Assembly (NCBI RefSeq): GCF_038397785.1
Contig: NZ_CP151642.1
Span: 434,001 to 498,000, forward strand
DNA: 64,000 bases
From: Salinibacterium sp. TMP30
GTDB taxonomy: Bacteria > Actinomycetota > Actinomycetes > Actinomycetales > Microbacteriaceae
Direction of reading: 5' to 3'
The position numbers and the translations under genes are program-made. The notes under the pieces were generated by a model. The model was given only the letters and a program-made list of their open reading frames with translations. It was not told the origin of the DNA and made no database searches. Shown piece by piece: positions 8,033 to 17,521 of the stretch. Position 1 is the stretch's first letter, and every line of letters begins with the position of its first letter.

Positions 8033-8106
8033 AACCGATTGGCTCCTTACCAAACCAATTGGTTCGACAGTACGTCGGCGTGTAGGCTAAGTCAAACCAA
8101 CCGGTT
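8033..8106. promoter_or_regulatory. Three copies of a TetR-type operator
   Basis: Three 12-bp near-palindromes occur in the divergent promoter region: AACCGATTGGCT (8033-8044), AACCAATTGGTT (8053-8064, perfectly palindromic) and AACCAACCGGTT (8095-8106). The first two are spaced 20 bp start to start, two helical turns. They lie between the DJ-1/PfpI gene and the tetR gene, so they are likely bound by that TetR protein to repress both directions. Confidence 0.75.
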
Positions 8107-8123
8107 CGATTTGGAGGTGTTTG

Positions 8124-8729
8124 GTGGTTTCGACAGAAATGCCGCGTGATCAGCTCCGTGGCCGCGAAACAAAACAGCGCGTGCTAGAGGCCGCAGCGGC
8201 CGAGTTCGCCGAATACGGCGTTGCCGGTGCGCGCATCAATCGCATTGCAGAAACAGCGAAAGCGAGCAAGGAACGCATCTACGCGTGGTTCGGCGATAAG
8301 GATGCGCTCTTCGACCACGTGATGCAGACCGGTCTTGACAGGCTTGCCCACGCGGTGCCGATCGACGCAGACCTCGTCGAATACACCGTGCGCCTGCACA
8401 ACTATTTCGTCAACGACCACACCGCTCAACGCGTCACCATGTGGGCGTGGCTGCACGATGTCGACACCCTTGGATCGTTCTCCGAAGGACGTGTCGAAGG
8501 TTATCGACACAAACTCGAGGTTATCCGCGATGCTCAACACCGTGGCATTGTCGACAACACCTGGAACCCCGAAGAGCTGCTAGCTCTACTGCTCGCCGTC
8601 GCCAGCAACTGGGAACGCGCGCCCGCAGAATTGCGCTCGCTGGGTTCTGCCGAATTTGCCGGAGACTTAGAGGCCTGCAGCGCATCGGTGCGCGAAGCTG
8701 CCCGACGCCTCGTCGAGCCTCGGAGCTGA
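8124..8729 (+). CDS. TetR/AcrR family transcriptional regulator
   Basis: The N-terminus RGRETKQRVLEAAAAEFAEYGVAGARINRIAETAKASKERIYAWFGDKDALFDHVM, shown here only as landmarks RETKQRVLEAA, GARINRI and RIYAWFGDKDAL, is a textbook TetR helix-turn-helix. The rest is a helical ligand-binding domain of about 140 residues. GGAGGT (8113-8118) lies 5 bases before GTG 8124; a TTG at 8121 is an alternative start. It is transcribed away from the DJ-1/MDR pair over three shared operator copies, suggesting autoregulation and repression of that pair. The inducer is unknown. Confidence 0.9.
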   Translation: MVSTEMPRDQLRGRETKQRVLEAAAAEFAEYGVAGARINRIAETAKASKERIYAWFGDKDALFDHVMQTGLDRLAHAVPIDADLVEYTVRLHNYFVNDHTAQRVTMWAWLHDVDTLGSFSEGRVEGYRHKLEVIRDAQHRGIVDNTWNPEELLALLLAVASNWERAPAELRSLGSAEFAGDLEACSASVREAARRLVEPRS

Positions 8730-8740
8730 ACTAGCGCCCG

Positions 8741-9757
8741 TTACTCTGGCGGTCGACTTGTGCTCGATCGCACTACCAGGTCATAGCCAATCGGAGTGTT
8801 CTCGGGTATCTCAGGGTGCTTGCCGGGAATGAGCAGGTTCATCAGAATTTCGACGGCATGCTCGCCCTGCGCCTGGGGATACTGCGAGACCGTGGTGAGT
8901 CCAAAAAATTCTGAGAGTTCGTGACCATCGATTCCGATAATGGAGATATCGCGTGGCACGACCAAACCTAGATCGCGTGCGGCAAGAATGCAGCCAATGG
9001 CCATCTCATCGGAGGAAGCGAAGATTGCCGTAGGGCGCCGTAGCGGACTGCCGAGGAGCTGCTTTGCAGCGTGATAGCCACCCTGAATCGTGAAATCAGC
9101 GGTGGCAAAAAACTCTGGTCGTGGCTCAATCCCGGCCTTGCGCAACGCGGCCTCGTAGCCGTGGCGGCGATTGGTAGGGATGTGGAATTCGAGATCGTAG
9201 TCTTCGGAGCCACCAATGTGCGCAATGCGCGTATGGCCAAGCGCCAACAAGTGACCGGTAGCAAGACTCGACACTGCGTCATCGTCTAAGGTCAGGGTTC
9301 GCACACCCTCGATCGGGCCACCCACCCCCACAACAGGTTTGCCGAACGCATGAAGCCGCTCAACCTCGGCGGCAGAAAGCTTCAGCGAAACAGTAATGAT
9401 CCCGTCGATCCGTTTTCGCTGCAAAAACACATCGAACACAGTCTCGCGTTCAGCGACGCTCCCCGAGAGGTTGTACAGCGTGACGTCATAACCGTGTCGC
9501 ATTAACGCTTGCTGGGCGCCTTCCACGACCGAGGTGAAAAACCAGCGGGCCAAATAAGGCACCATGAGCCCAACATTTTTGGTGCGACCCGAAGCCAAAC
9601 TCGACGCGGTCGATGACACGACATAGTCGAGAGCGGCCGCGGCCTCCGCAACTTTTTCACGAGCGGACGCCGATACAGGGCCATTTCCGCTGAGCGCTCG
9701 CGATACCGTGGCCGTTGAGACCCCAGCACGCTGGGCAACGTCTTCGATGCTCACCAT
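8741..9757 (-). CDS. LacI family transcriptional regulator
   Basis: The start MVSIEDVAQRAGVSTATVSR is a canonical LacI DNA-binding domain, followed by a periplasmic-binding-protein-like sensor (VGLMVPYLARWFFTSVVEGA, IFASSDEMAIGCILAARDLG, ISIIGIDGHELSEFFGLTTV). ATG 9757 follows AAGAAGGG at good spacing; the frame stays open upstream to 9991 but that extension is not LacI-like. It lies 100 bp downstream of the GH13 gene on the same strand. Two CRE-like boxes sit upstream of that gene, so it most likely controls alpha-glucoside use and responds to a malto- or isomalto-oligosaccharide. Confidence 0.92.
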   Translation of the reverse strand: MVSIEDVAQRAGVSTATVSRALSGNGPVSASAREKVAEAAAALDYVVSSTASSLASGRTKNVGLMVPYLARWFFTSVVEGAQQALMRHGYDVTLYNLSGSVAERETVFDVFLQRKRIDGIITVSLKLSAAEVERLHAFGKPVVGVGGPIEGVRTLTLDDDAVSSLATGHLLALGHTRIAHIGGSEDYDLEFHIPTNRRHGYEAALRKAGIEPRPEFFATADFTIQGGYHAAKQLLGSPLRRPTAIFASSDEMAIGCILAARDLGLVVPRDISIIGIDGHELSEFFGLTTVSQYPQAQGEHAVEILMNLLIPGKHPEIPENTPIGYDLVVRSSTSRPPE

Positions 9758-9857
9758 CAGTTGCCCTTCTTTGGATTCTGACGAGATTGGATGCCGACCG
9801 GCAGTCAGCGTGCCGTTGCCGATTCTAGCGACCGGGCACCCATTCGCGTGAACAGGC

Positions 9858-11534
9858 TTACGCGCGCAACCACACAGTCGTGTCTGCAGGCAGTTTTCCG
9901 TCGCCGAGCGGACCGCTCGCAAGCAGCACCTCGCCGGCGGGTAGCGCGACCGCAGCATCACCCGTGTTGGCGTACACACGCACGTCGCCATTGCGCAGCG
10001 CGAGCACCGTTTTGTCGCCAGAGTCGAGCCACTCGAGCTCGCCCATGCCGAGTTCGTGGGCTCGGCGCAGGGCGAGTGCCATCATGTACATCGTGAGGGT
10101 CGAGTCGCTGACGTTGCGCTGTGCGTCGCGGGCGAACGGAGCCCAGTCTGCGGGTTGTGGTAGCCATGAGGCAGCCGTGGGTCCGAAGCCGTAGGAGGGG
10201 GCGTCAGCCTCCCAGGGGATCGGCACGCGGCATCCATCTCGACCGTAACGTTCCCCATTGGTGCGGAACCAGGTGGGGTCTTCGCGGGCCTCATCGGGAA
10301 GGTCGATTACTTCGGGCAAGCCAAGCTCTTCGCCCTGATAGAGGTAAGAGCTCCCCGGAAGCGACAGCATGAGTGCCGTTGCAGCCCGCGCACGATGTAA
10401 GCCCAACTCGGGATTCGGGAGACCGGCGGAGCGCGGGCCAATACCGTGGCCTTGAGGGTTCACCGCGGTGAGCGCGAGTCGTGAGGCATGACGAACAACG
10501 TCGTGGTTTGAGAGCACCCACGTGCTGGGCGCGTCAACCGCAGAGAACGCGCTAATCGATGCATCAATGACAGCACGAAGTGGCTCAGCCGCCCACGGAG
10601 TTTCCAAATAGGGGAAATTGAAAGCCTGATGCATCTCATCGGGACGCACCCAGTTGGCCATGTCGGTGAGAGGATCAACCCACGCCTCAGCGGCGAGAAT
10701 GCGCTCGCCGTCGTAGCTGTCGAGAACGCGGCGCCATTCGCGGTAAATCTCGTGCACGCCATCCTGAGCCCAGTACGGTGCTCGGGATGCCGCAAGCTCG
10801 GCAGCGTCGGCAGCGGTACCGGTTCCGCCCATGCTGCCGCCCGCGACGGGAGGGGTCCAGTCGGGTAGGCGGTCGGCTTTGATCATTCCGTGGGCGACAT
10901 CCACTCGGAATCCATCGACGCCACGGTCGAGCCAGAACCGAAGCACGTCTTCGAACTGGCGGCGAACCCACGGATTGTGCCAGTCGAAGTCGGGCTGGGT
11001 GCTGTCGAACAGGTGCAGGTACCACTGGCCGGGGGTGCCGTCAGAATTTTCGGTGCGGGTCCAGGCTTGGCCGCCGAAGACGGAGTCCCAGTTGTTGGGC
11101 GGGAGTTCGCCGTTCTCGCCGCGCCCTTCGCGGAAAATGTAGCGGGCGCGCTCATCGCTGCCGGGTGCTGCGGCGAGCGCTTCTTGGAACCAGCGGTGAT
11201 CACTTGATGAGTGGTTGGGAACGAGGTCGACGATCACACGCAGGTCGAGTTCGTGAGCACGCGCTGTCATCGAGTCGAAATCGTCGAGCGTGCCGAAGAG
11301 CGGGTCGACGTCGCAGTAATCGGCAACATCGTAGCCGGCATCGCGTTGCGGCGAGGTGTAGAAGGGCGACAGCCAGACGGCGTCGATGCCGAGCTCAGCG
11401 AGTTCCGGTAATCGGTCACGGATGCCGAGCAAATCCCCCATTCCGTCGCCATTAGAGTCGGCGAACGACCGGGGGTAGATCTGATAAATCACGGCGGAAC
11501 GCCACCATTGGCTGCTCGGGAGAACGCTAGTCAT
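9858..11534 (-). CDS. GH13 alpha-glucosidase (oligo-1,6-glucosidase/amylase type)
   Basis: The protein of 558 residues opens with WWRSAVIYQIYPRSFADSNG and has DAVWLSPFYTSPQ, IVDLVPNHSS, DGFRVDVAHG (nucleophile Asp212), ILAAEAW (acid/base Glu283) and VLSNHDVVR (Asp345), the complete GH13 catalytic set. The VDLVPNHSSSDHRWF version and the missing signal peptide point to a cytoplasmic alpha-glucosidase of the GH13 oligosaccharide group rather than a secreted amylase. ATG 11534 matches the family start; GTG 11543 or a longer form is possible. It is flanked upstream by a CRE-like operator and downstream by the lacI-type gene. Confidence 0.92.
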   Translation of the reverse strand: MTSVLPSSQWWRSAVIYQIYPRSFADSNGDGMGDLLGIRDRLPELAELGIDAVWLSPFYTSPQRDAGYDVADYCDVDPLFGTLDDFDSMTARAHELDLRVIVDLVPNHSSSDHRWFQEALAAAPGSDERARYIFREGRGENGELPPNNWDSVFGGQAWTRTENSDGTPGQWYLHLFDSTQPDFDWHNPWVRRQFEDVLRFWLDRGVDGFRVDVAHGMIKADRLPDWTPPVAGGSMGGTGTAADAAELAASRAPYWAQDGVHEIYREWRRVLDSYDGERILAAEAWVDPLTDMANWVRPDEMHQAFNFPYLETPWAAEPLRAVIDASISAFSAVDAPSTWVLSNHDVVRHASRLALTAVNPQGHGIGPRSAGLPNPELGLHRARAATALMLSLPGSSYLYQGEELGLPEVIDLPDEAREDPTWFRTNGERYGRDGCRVPIPWEADAPSYGFGPTAASWLPQPADWAPFARDAQRNVSDSTLTMYMMALALRRAHELGMGELEWLDSGDKTVLALRNGDVRVYANTGDAAVALPAGEVLLASGPLGDGKLPADTTVWLRA

Positions 11535-11568
11535 AGTCGCCACAGTATCGCTTTCTTTCAGAATAGCT

Positions 11569-11677
11569 AAGCGCTTGCACACGCGTTGTTCTGATTTCTC
11601 CCCGAAAAGGTTGTTCATTTCGGCAATGCGGGCGTGCCGCGCCATTGCCCTATGGGGCATAGATGAAAGCGCTTGCA
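11569..11677. promoter_or_regulatory. Pair of identical LacI/CRE-like operators
   Basis: AAGCGCTTGCA occurs at 11569-11579 and again at 11667-11677, each centred on the palindrome AAGCGCTT, with 98 bp between centres. The first is 35 bp before the GH13 start codon. Both resemble operators of LacI-family sugar regulators, and the spacing is compatible with DNA looping. Confidence 0.7.
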
Positions 11678-11909
11678 GTTTGCGACGGCTTCACTGACGA
11701 AAGGCAGCACCAACGAGAGTGAACAACGGCGCCTCAGCGCGGAAGTGCGCCAGCTCACGCGCTCAGCGCCCGCCAGAGCCCTGCTCTACCGAGGGCTCAC
11801 GTGCCGCATTTGCATGCTGTGTTTGGTGTTAGTTGACGACTCGGGTGTTAGGTTCTGGTTGTCGTGGACGAGCGCGCGTGGGGCGCCCGCGCTAGGAGAG
11901 TGGAGTCGG

Positions 11910-12128
11910 ATGCCGTTGGTCGCCAGCAGAGAACGATCTGCCGCCCCCTTTCTGCGAGCGCTGGCGATTGAGTCCTTGTGGGCGGTAGCGGCTGTTGCCC
12001 TCGCCCTCACCGTGGTGACCCACTTGGCGGGGCCCGCAGGCCGGGCCGAGCTGATGTTTCTCGATGGCGACTCGATGATCGTGCCGCTGTTCTCGCACTC
12101 CATCCTTGAGGGCACTGCGGAACAGTGA
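11910..12128 (+). pseudogene. Polytopic membrane protein, N-terminal fragment before an in-frame TGA
   Basis: The segment from ATG 11910 (GGAG at 11902-11905) encodes one transmembrane helix (LWAVAAVALALTVVTHLAG) and an outer loop with FLDGDSMIVPLFSHSILEG. It stops at TGA 12126-12128. The next gene begins two codons later in the same frame (E-Q-stop-A-M-S-A-V-L). In this type of membrane protein the corresponding loop reads roughly (Q/E)-W-x-M-S-S-V-L, so the stop looks like a Trp codon mutated to TGA. Confidence 0.6.
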
Positions 12129-12131
12129 GCG

Positions 12132-13385
12132 ATGTCTGCGGTGCTGAACTTTGTGGGGCTCTATCTCGCCTTTCGTGTTGCCGCCGTCACCATCGCCAAG
12201 GGAAACCGGGCGGCGCTTGCGGCAACCGCGGGGTTCGTGGCGGTATGTATGACCGCGCTGACGGAGAGCAACGGTGACGGTGACAGCCTGCAACTTGCCT
12301 CCCTGCTCGCGATGACCACTTACTATGCCGCGACCGTTCTCGGCGCGGTTCTCACCGTCAGACTCACGCGCCGCATTCTCGAGACCATTTCGCTGCAGCG
12401 AGTGCTCGCGATAACGGTGTTTGTCGTCGCAACCGTGTCGGTGTTCTCCAATCCGCTCTATCTCGCTTGGGTCACCGCCCCGCTCGTTCTCGTTGTGCTT
12501 GTCGTGTGGGCGGGGGCCGTGTGGGGGCGATCTCCGACGTGGGCTCTCGCCGCGCTTGTTGGAGGGTCTGTGCTTGGGTTGTTGCTCAGGATCCCGTTGG
12601 CGCCGTGGATCGTGGCGAACCCCGATAACTATTTTCAGCCGGGGCGTGCACGCGGGTCCTTCGCCTACTACTGGTCTCTCCTCGTCGAGCGACTCTCAAG
12701 CCCCGCGGGTGTTTTCGCAGTCGCGATGGTGATTGCGTTGAGCTTGCTCGGCGCATGGCTAACGGTGCGCTCGCTGCGACAGGGCGCAATCGCCTCGGCC
12801 GTTGTGGCGGCGTACTCCTGGTTCGCCCCACTGGCTGCCACCGTCGGGTTCATCCTGATGGGCACCGAAGCAGCCCGTTACTTGCAACTCTGGGCTTTCG
12901 CGCCGGCTCTCGCGCTTGTTGTTCTTGTAGCGGATGCTCGGCCCGCGAAGCTCGCAGCAGCACCGTGGCGACGGCTCGCCGCAGTCGCCGCGATCCCCGC
13001 TCTGCTGGGTGGAGTGCTGTTCGTCGTTGCGCTTCCGGCAGCCGTCGAGCGAGCGACCGCTGCAGATCCGTCTCTTGAGTGTGCGGTCAACTGGGTAAAC
13101 CAATCGGGCGCGGTCGGTGCTGGGCAGTTCTGGAGCGTACGAGCGATCAAGACTCACGTGGCTAACCCGTCGCAACTCATCCAAGTCGACTTTGCGCTCC
13201 GGGATTACGCCTGGATGGTGGACCGAGCAGACTTTGCCCAGCCTGCGGTGTCATTTTTGATCGTTGACGACCAAAGCGTTCCCTTCACGCTTCCGCCCGG
13301 CGCAGAGAATCCTTCCTCGGCCTCGATCGATTGCGGGCGCTTCCGGATTCTCGACTACAGCCCGGCGAGCATCATTCGGCCGTAA
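12132..13385 (+). pseudogene. Polytopic membrane protein, main part (possible glycosyltransferase-like)
   Basis: 417 residues with about 10 hydrophobic segments and an extracytoplasmic C-terminal domain of about 100 residues containing ECAVNWVNQSGAVGAGQFW and a second Cys (SIDCGRF). The architecture of short N-terminal helix, FLDGDS loop, many helices and periplasmic tail resembles integral membrane glycosyltransferase-like proteins of Actinobacteria, but I cannot assign a family. It lacks its own ribosome binding site and is in frame with the preceding fragment. It is either translated only by readthrough or dead. The 3' end overlaps the convergent quinone-reductase gene by 14 bp. Confidence 0.55.
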
Positions 13386-14403
13386 CGTCGATCAGCACTT
13401 TGCCGACCGCTCCGCTCTCGACCATGGCATGGGCATCCGCTGTGTGTGCAAGGTCGAAACGGTGGAGGGGCAAACCAGTCTCTTCGCCTACGCTCAGCGC
13501 GCCGTCGCGAAGTGCAGCGTTGATGGCCTCGGCCGCAGCATGAAGGACAGCGGGGCCCACCGTGTAGAGCAGCACAAATTGGTAGCGCACGTTGAGGCTG
13601 AAGTGGCGGCGAACGTCGAGAGTCACGAGGTCTCCGCCATTGTTGGCGTAAACGGCGATTGACCCACGATTGCGGATGACGGCGAGGTCGAGTTCAGCAT
13701 TCTGGGCGGGTGCGACTTCGACGATGAGGTCCACGCCGTCCGGTGCAATCGCACGAATCTGCTCGACGATGTCGGCGTCGGTGTAAGTAAGCACGTGCTG
13801 TGCGCCAGCGGCGGTCGCGAGTGCAGCTTTCGCCGGCCCGCTCACTGTGGTGACGACGGTTGCTCCGCCCCAGCGAGCAAGTTGGATCGCTGCGTGGCCC
13901 ACGGCACCCGCCCCACCAGCCACGAGCACGACCTTGTCGGCGAGGGCGCCCGGATGAAGTCGACCTGGTCCGTCTTCGGCCACCGTCAGCGCGCGGTACG
14001 CCGTGATCGCAGGAACACCGAGGCTCGCACCCTGGTCAAAGCTGGCGCTAGCGGGAAGGGCGAAGACCCGTTCTGCCGGAAGCACGGAGGTTTCTTGGCT
14101 CGCGCCACTGCTTGCGCGTTGATAGGCGGCGAGTGCTAGCCAGACGCGGTCGCCGACGCTGACATGCTGCACGTCAGAGCCGATTGCCTCGACGATACCG
14201 GCGCCGTCTTGGCCGGGAACAACATCATCGAAGGGCAACGCCTGGCCGGGAGCCCCGCCGCGGCGCGACTTCCAATCAGTGGGGTTCACACCACTCACCA
14301 CGATCCGAACGCGCACCTCGTCAGGCCCGGGTTCGAGGAACGGCCGATCAACGAGCTGAAGTACGGAGGGGTCACCGGTCTCGCTGTAGACAATTGCTTT
14401 CAT
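13372..14403 (-). CDS. Quinone oxidoreductase-like MDR protein (NADPH-dependent)
   Basis: 343 residues of the zinc-independent MDR family: MKAIVYSETGDPSVLQL at the start, SGVNPTDWKSRRG, VPGQDGAGIVEAIG, the coenzyme site VLVAGGAGAVGHAAIQLAR and GVDLIVEVAPAQNAELDL. It is predicted to reduce quinones or enals with NADPH. It has no cysteine-rich zinc lobe. It stands on the minus strand between the split membrane protein (3' overlap) and kbl, 68 bp beyond kbl's stop, so cotranscription with tdh-kbl is possible but not clear. Confidence 0.88.
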   Translation of the reverse strand: MKAIVYSETGDPSVLQLVDRPFLEPGPDEVRVRIVVSGVNPTDWKSRRGGAPGQALPFDDVVPGQDGAGIVEAIGSDVQHVSVGDRVWLALAAYQRASSGASQETSVLPAERVFALPASASFDQGASLGVPAITAYRALTVAEDGPGRLHPGALADKVVLVAGGAGAVGHAAIQLARWGGATVVTTVSGPAKAALATAAGAQHVLTYTDADIVEQIRAIAPDGVDLIVEVAPAQNAELDLAVIRNRGSIAVYANNGGDLVTLDVRRHFSLNVRYQFVLLYTVGPAVLHAAAEAINAALRDGALSVGEETGLPLHRFDLAHTADAHAMVESGAVGKVLIDVTAE

Positions 14404-14471
14404 AGCAAGGTCAACGTGGCTGCGTTGCGGGATATTTCCCCCACCACGAAAATCGCCGTCTCAGGGATCCG

Positions 14472-15653
14472 CTACGCCGCGATCGACTCCCGAGCCGCAA
14501 CAAAAGCCTTAACACAGCGAGTGATGTCGTCGCTGGAGTGGCCAGCCGACACCTGCACGCGAATACGGGCTTTTCCTAGAGGCACGACGGGGAACGAGAA
14601 GGCGATCACGTAGACGCCATGCTCGAGCAGAGCATCCGCCATCGCAACAGCTTCGTGCTCATCCGCGAACATGACCGGAATGATGGGATGCTCGCCCGGC
14701 AGTAGCGTGAACCCGGCCTCAGCCATACCGCTGCGAAACTGCTCTGCGTTAGACTTCAGCTTCGCCCGGCTCTCCGCACCGTCAGCCACAAGGTTGAGCG
14801 CTTCGATCGAGCCTGCCACCACCGACGGGGCGACAGCATTGGAGAACAGGTAGGGGCGGGCGCGCTGCCGAAGCAGTTCCACGATTTCGGCGTGAGCGCT
14901 GATGTATCCACCCGAGGCGCCGCCGAGTGCTTTGCCGAGGGTGCCCGAGATGATGTCGACGCGGTCGGAGACACCGCAGTGTTCGGGGGTTCCCGCGCCG
15001 GTGTCGCCGACGAAGCCCACGGCGTGCGAGTCGTCGACCATGACCATTGCGTCGTACTGTTCGGCGAGATCGCAGATCGCTTCGAGGGGGGCAAGATAGC
15101 CGTCCATCGAGAAGACTCCGTCGGTGACGATGAGGCGGCGTCGGGCATCCTTCGCCGCTATTAACTGGGCTTCAAGGTCGGCCATGTCGCGGTTCTTGTA
15201 ACGGTAGCGCGCCGCCTTCGACAGGCGAATTCCGTCGATAATCGACGCGTGGTTGAGTTCATCCGAAATCACCGCATCCTCGGCACCGAGCAGCACCTCA
15301 AAGATGCCGCCGTTCGCATCGAAACAGGAGGGGAACAGGATGGTCGCCTCCATGCTCAGCAGCGCCGAGAGCCGGTTCTCTAACTCAACATGCTGGGTCT
15401 GGGTGCCGCAGATAAAGCGCACGCTCGCCATCCCGAACCCCCAGTCGTCGAGAGCTTCCTTGGCGGCGGCGACGAGTCGTGGGTGGTTAGCGAGACCGAG
15501 GTAGTTGTTGGCGCAGAAGTTGAGCACCGGTTTTCCTGCCGACTCCACGTGGGCCGACTGGGCGGTATCGAGCTGGCGCTCGGTCTTGTAGAGGCCTGCC
15601 GAGCGGATCTCTCCCAGAGTTTCGTTGAGTTGTTCGCGAACGGTTCCGTACAT
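14472..15653 (-). CDS. kbl: Glycine C-acetyltransferase (2-amino-3-ketobutyrate CoA ligase)
   Basis: A PLP enzyme that cleaves 2-amino-3-ketobutyrate with CoA to glycine and acetyl-CoA. The 393-residue length is standard. Diagnostic stretches are [75 protein letters not shown] and the PLP lysine in [15 protein letters not shown]. Gene order with tdh 74 bp upstream on the same strand confirms kbl rather than the related 8-amino-7-oxononanoate synthase. AGGAGA precedes the ATG. It acts in the cytoplasm as the second step of threonine catabolism. Confidence 0.95.
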   Translation of the reverse strand: MYGTVREQLNETLGEIRSAGLYKTERQLDTAQSAHVESAGKPVLNFCANNYLGLANHPRLVAAAKEALDDWGFGMASVRFICGTQTQHVELENRLSALLSMEATILFPSCFDANGGIFEVLLGAEDAVISDELNHASIIDGIRLSKAARYRYKNRDMADLEAQLIAAKDARRRLIVTDGVFSMDGYLAPLEAICDLAEQYDAMVMVDDSHAVGFVGDTGAGTPEHCGVSDRVDIISGTLGKALGGASGGYISAHAEIVELLRQRARPYLFSNAVAPSVVAGSIEALNLVADGAESRAKLKSNAEQFRSGMAEAGFTLLPGEHPIIPVMFADEHEAVAMADALLEHGVYVIAFSFPVVPLGKARIRVQVSAGHSSDDITRCVKAFVAARESIAA

Positions 15654-15727
15654 TGTGTTCTCCTAAAATCGTGTGGGGCGACCGAGTTGGGTCTGCAGGT
15701 CGCTAGGCCGGGTGGCGCCCAGTCGGG

Positions 15728-16753
15728 CTACGACCAATCGATGATGACTTTGCCGCTGTTGCCGCGGCGGGCGGTCGCGAATGCTTCTTCCCAGCGCTCG
15801 GCGGGGAACCTGTCAGTGACGACGCCTGAGACATCCAAACCGGTGTGCACCATGGCGTTCATCGCGTACCAAGTCTCGAACATCTCGCGGCCGTAGATGC
15901 CCTTGATGGTGATCATGTGGGTCACGACGGTCGCCCAGTCAATGCTGATTGGTTCCGCGGGGAGACCGAGCATGGCGATGCGGCCGCCCTGATTCATGTT
16001 GCTGATCATCTCGGGCAAGGCAGTGGGGTGCCCGCTCATTTCGAGGCCGATATCGAAGCCTTCCTTCATTCCCAGTTGCTCTTGCGCTTCGGCGATGCGC
16101 ACCTTGGACACGTTGATCGCGAGGCTCACTCCCATATCGCGGGCGAGTTGGAGTCGCTGCTCGTTGACATCAGTCATCACGATGTGGCGGGCACCAATAT
16201 GGTGGGCAACTTTGGCGGCCATGAGCCCGATGGGTCCAGCTCCGGTGATGAGCACGTCTTCCCCAACCATCGGGAACGACAGTGCGGTGTGCACGGCATT
16301 GCCGAGCGGGTCAAAGATTGCGGCAAGCTCCGGGTCGATATCGAGTGGATGCTGCCACACATTCTGTTCCGGAATGACAACAAACTCAGCGAATGCCCCA
16401 TCGCGGTTCACGCCAATGCTGGAGGTGAACTTGCACAGGTGGCGACGGCCAGCACGGCAGTTGCGGCAGTGGCCGCAGACGACGTGACCTTCGCCAGAGA
16501 CGAGGGCGCCGACCTCAACCGAGGTGATTCCTTCGCCGAGTTCAACGACGTGGCCCGAGAATTCGTGGCCCGGAATGAGGGGAGCGTTGATAGCACCGGC
16601 GGCCCAGACATCCCACGATTCAATATGCAGGTCGGTGCCGCAAATCCCTGTGCGGGCGACACGGATCTTGACCTCTCCACGCCCCGGGGTGGGCTCTGGT
16701 CGTTCGGCCAAGATGAGGCCTGGTCCGGCCTTGTCTTTATAGAGGGCTTTCAT
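15728..16753 (-). CDS. tdh: L-threonine 3-dehydrogenase
   Basis: A zinc MDR enzyme oxidising L-threonine to 2-amino-3-ketobutyrate with NAD+. Features in order: the catalytic zinc site [14 protein letters not shown] and [16 protein letters not shown], the structural zinc cysteines [27 protein letters not shown], the Rossmann motif [15 protein letters not shown], and [14 protein letters not shown], which is characteristic of Tdh. Length is 341 residues as expected. GAGAGGA precedes the ATG. The first gene of the tdh-kbl operon, with the promoter in the 213-bp gap that also serves the divergent gene at 16967. Confidence 0.95.
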   Translation of the reverse strand: MKALYKDKAGPGLILAERPEPTPGRGEVKIRVARTGICGTDLHIESWDVWAAGAINAPLIPGHEFSGHVVELGEGITSVEVGALVSGEGHVVCGHCRNCRAGRRHLCKFTSSIGVNRDGAFAEFVVIPEQNVWQHPLDIDPELAAIFDPLGNAVHTALSFPMVGEDVLITGAGPIGLMAAKVAHHIGARHIVMTDVNEQRLQLARDMGVSLAINVSKVRIAEAQEQLGMKEGFDIGLEMSGHPTALPEMISNMNQGGRIAMLGLPAEPISIDWATVVTHMITIKGIYGREMFETWYAMNAMVHTGLDVSGVVTDRFPAERWEEAFATARRGNSGKVIIDWS

Positions 16754-16935
16754 CGTTGATTCCTCTCATGCATGACACTGGCGACTGGTGCGCACTTGTG
16801 GCGTGCACCATCCGACGTGTCCGCTGCTGTGTCTCAGCGCTTTAGCACTGACAACAAATTCCACTCGTTTGCGGGCGTCATACAAATCATAATTTGAATG
16901 AGTGGTGTTTAACACGAATGTCCCCGTTCAACTTC

Positions 16936-16966
16936 TTGCAAGAGAAACACCCGATACACTTACAAA
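16936..16966 (+). promoter_or_regulatory. Promoter of a leaderless membrane-protein pair
   Basis: A TACACT box (16955-16960) ends 6 bases before the GTG at 16967 (ATG at 16970), and there is no Shine-Dalgarno sequence in between. This is the arrangement expected of a leaderless actinobacterial transcript. A TTGCAA at 16936 is a poor -35 candidate because the spacer is only 13 bases. Confidence 0.4.
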
Positions 16967-17521
16967 GTGATGGGGACTGCACGTATAGCGCTGATCGGCG
17001 TGCTCGCGATCGCGATAGTCGCCAATATCCTCCAGTTTCAGAGTATCGATGAGGCTGCACCCGACAACTATGAGGCGATTAGTCGCAAGCCGAGTTCTGA
17101 CATCGTCGAAATTGCGGGTGGAAACGCGGCGGTCAATCGAGCATACGGGCTCTATTGGGCCATTTCTGAAGACCAGCCTGCTGCCGAAATAACGATGTCT
17201 GCAAACGATGAAGTCGCTTTCGTAGTCACCAGATTCCTCACTCTGGGCTTTGCCAAGGCCGAGAGCTTTGAACTCTCAGCAATTTCGCTCTCCGATGAAA
17301 CGACACTAGACAGTCTTCTCGATAGTCCAGATGTGTCATCCGTTCAGACTGGTCTCTATGACGGGCACGGCCACCGGAGTGAGAACTGGTTCTATGTGCG
17401 CGGAACATGTGACAGTGCCGATGTTCCCTCTCTTCTGATTGGCCATTTGCCAGAAGACGCTGGGGAAGCATTTGTTGTCGTGGATAGCTGCCTAGTGCCG
17501 AATAGCGGGGTCAACGGATGA
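16967..17521 (+). CDS. Hypothetical membrane-anchored protein
   Basis: 184 residues: an N-terminal hydrophobic anchor or uncleaved signal (RIALIGVLAIAIVANILQF) and an exported domain rich in Asp, Glu and Ser with two Cys residues (RGTCDSADV and VDSCLVP) that could form a disulfide. I do not recognise the family. The start is GTG 16967 or ATG 16970. Its stop overlaps the next start by ATGA, so it is translationally coupled to the polytopic membrane protein and probably works with it at the cell surface. Confidence 0.7.
   Translation: MMGTARIALIGVLAIAIVANILQFQSIDEAAPDNYEAISRKPSSDIVEIAGGNAAVNRAYGLYWAISEDQPAAEITMSANDEVAFVVTRFLTLGFAKAESFELSAISLSDETTLDSLLDSPDVSSVQTGLYDGHGHRSENWFYVRGTCDSADVPSLLIGHLPEDAGEAFVVVDSCLVPNSGVNG

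Noticed and set aside
12126-12128. TGA as a recoded tryptophan (alternative genetic code)
   Set aside because: Clearly expressed genes in the window (ribosomal proteins, murB, tdh) have normal TGG Trp codons and TGA is used as a stop at many gene ends, so general recoding is excluded.
15845-16759. 304-residue frame opposite tdh
   Set aside because: Antisense shadow of tdh, without homology or a start signal.
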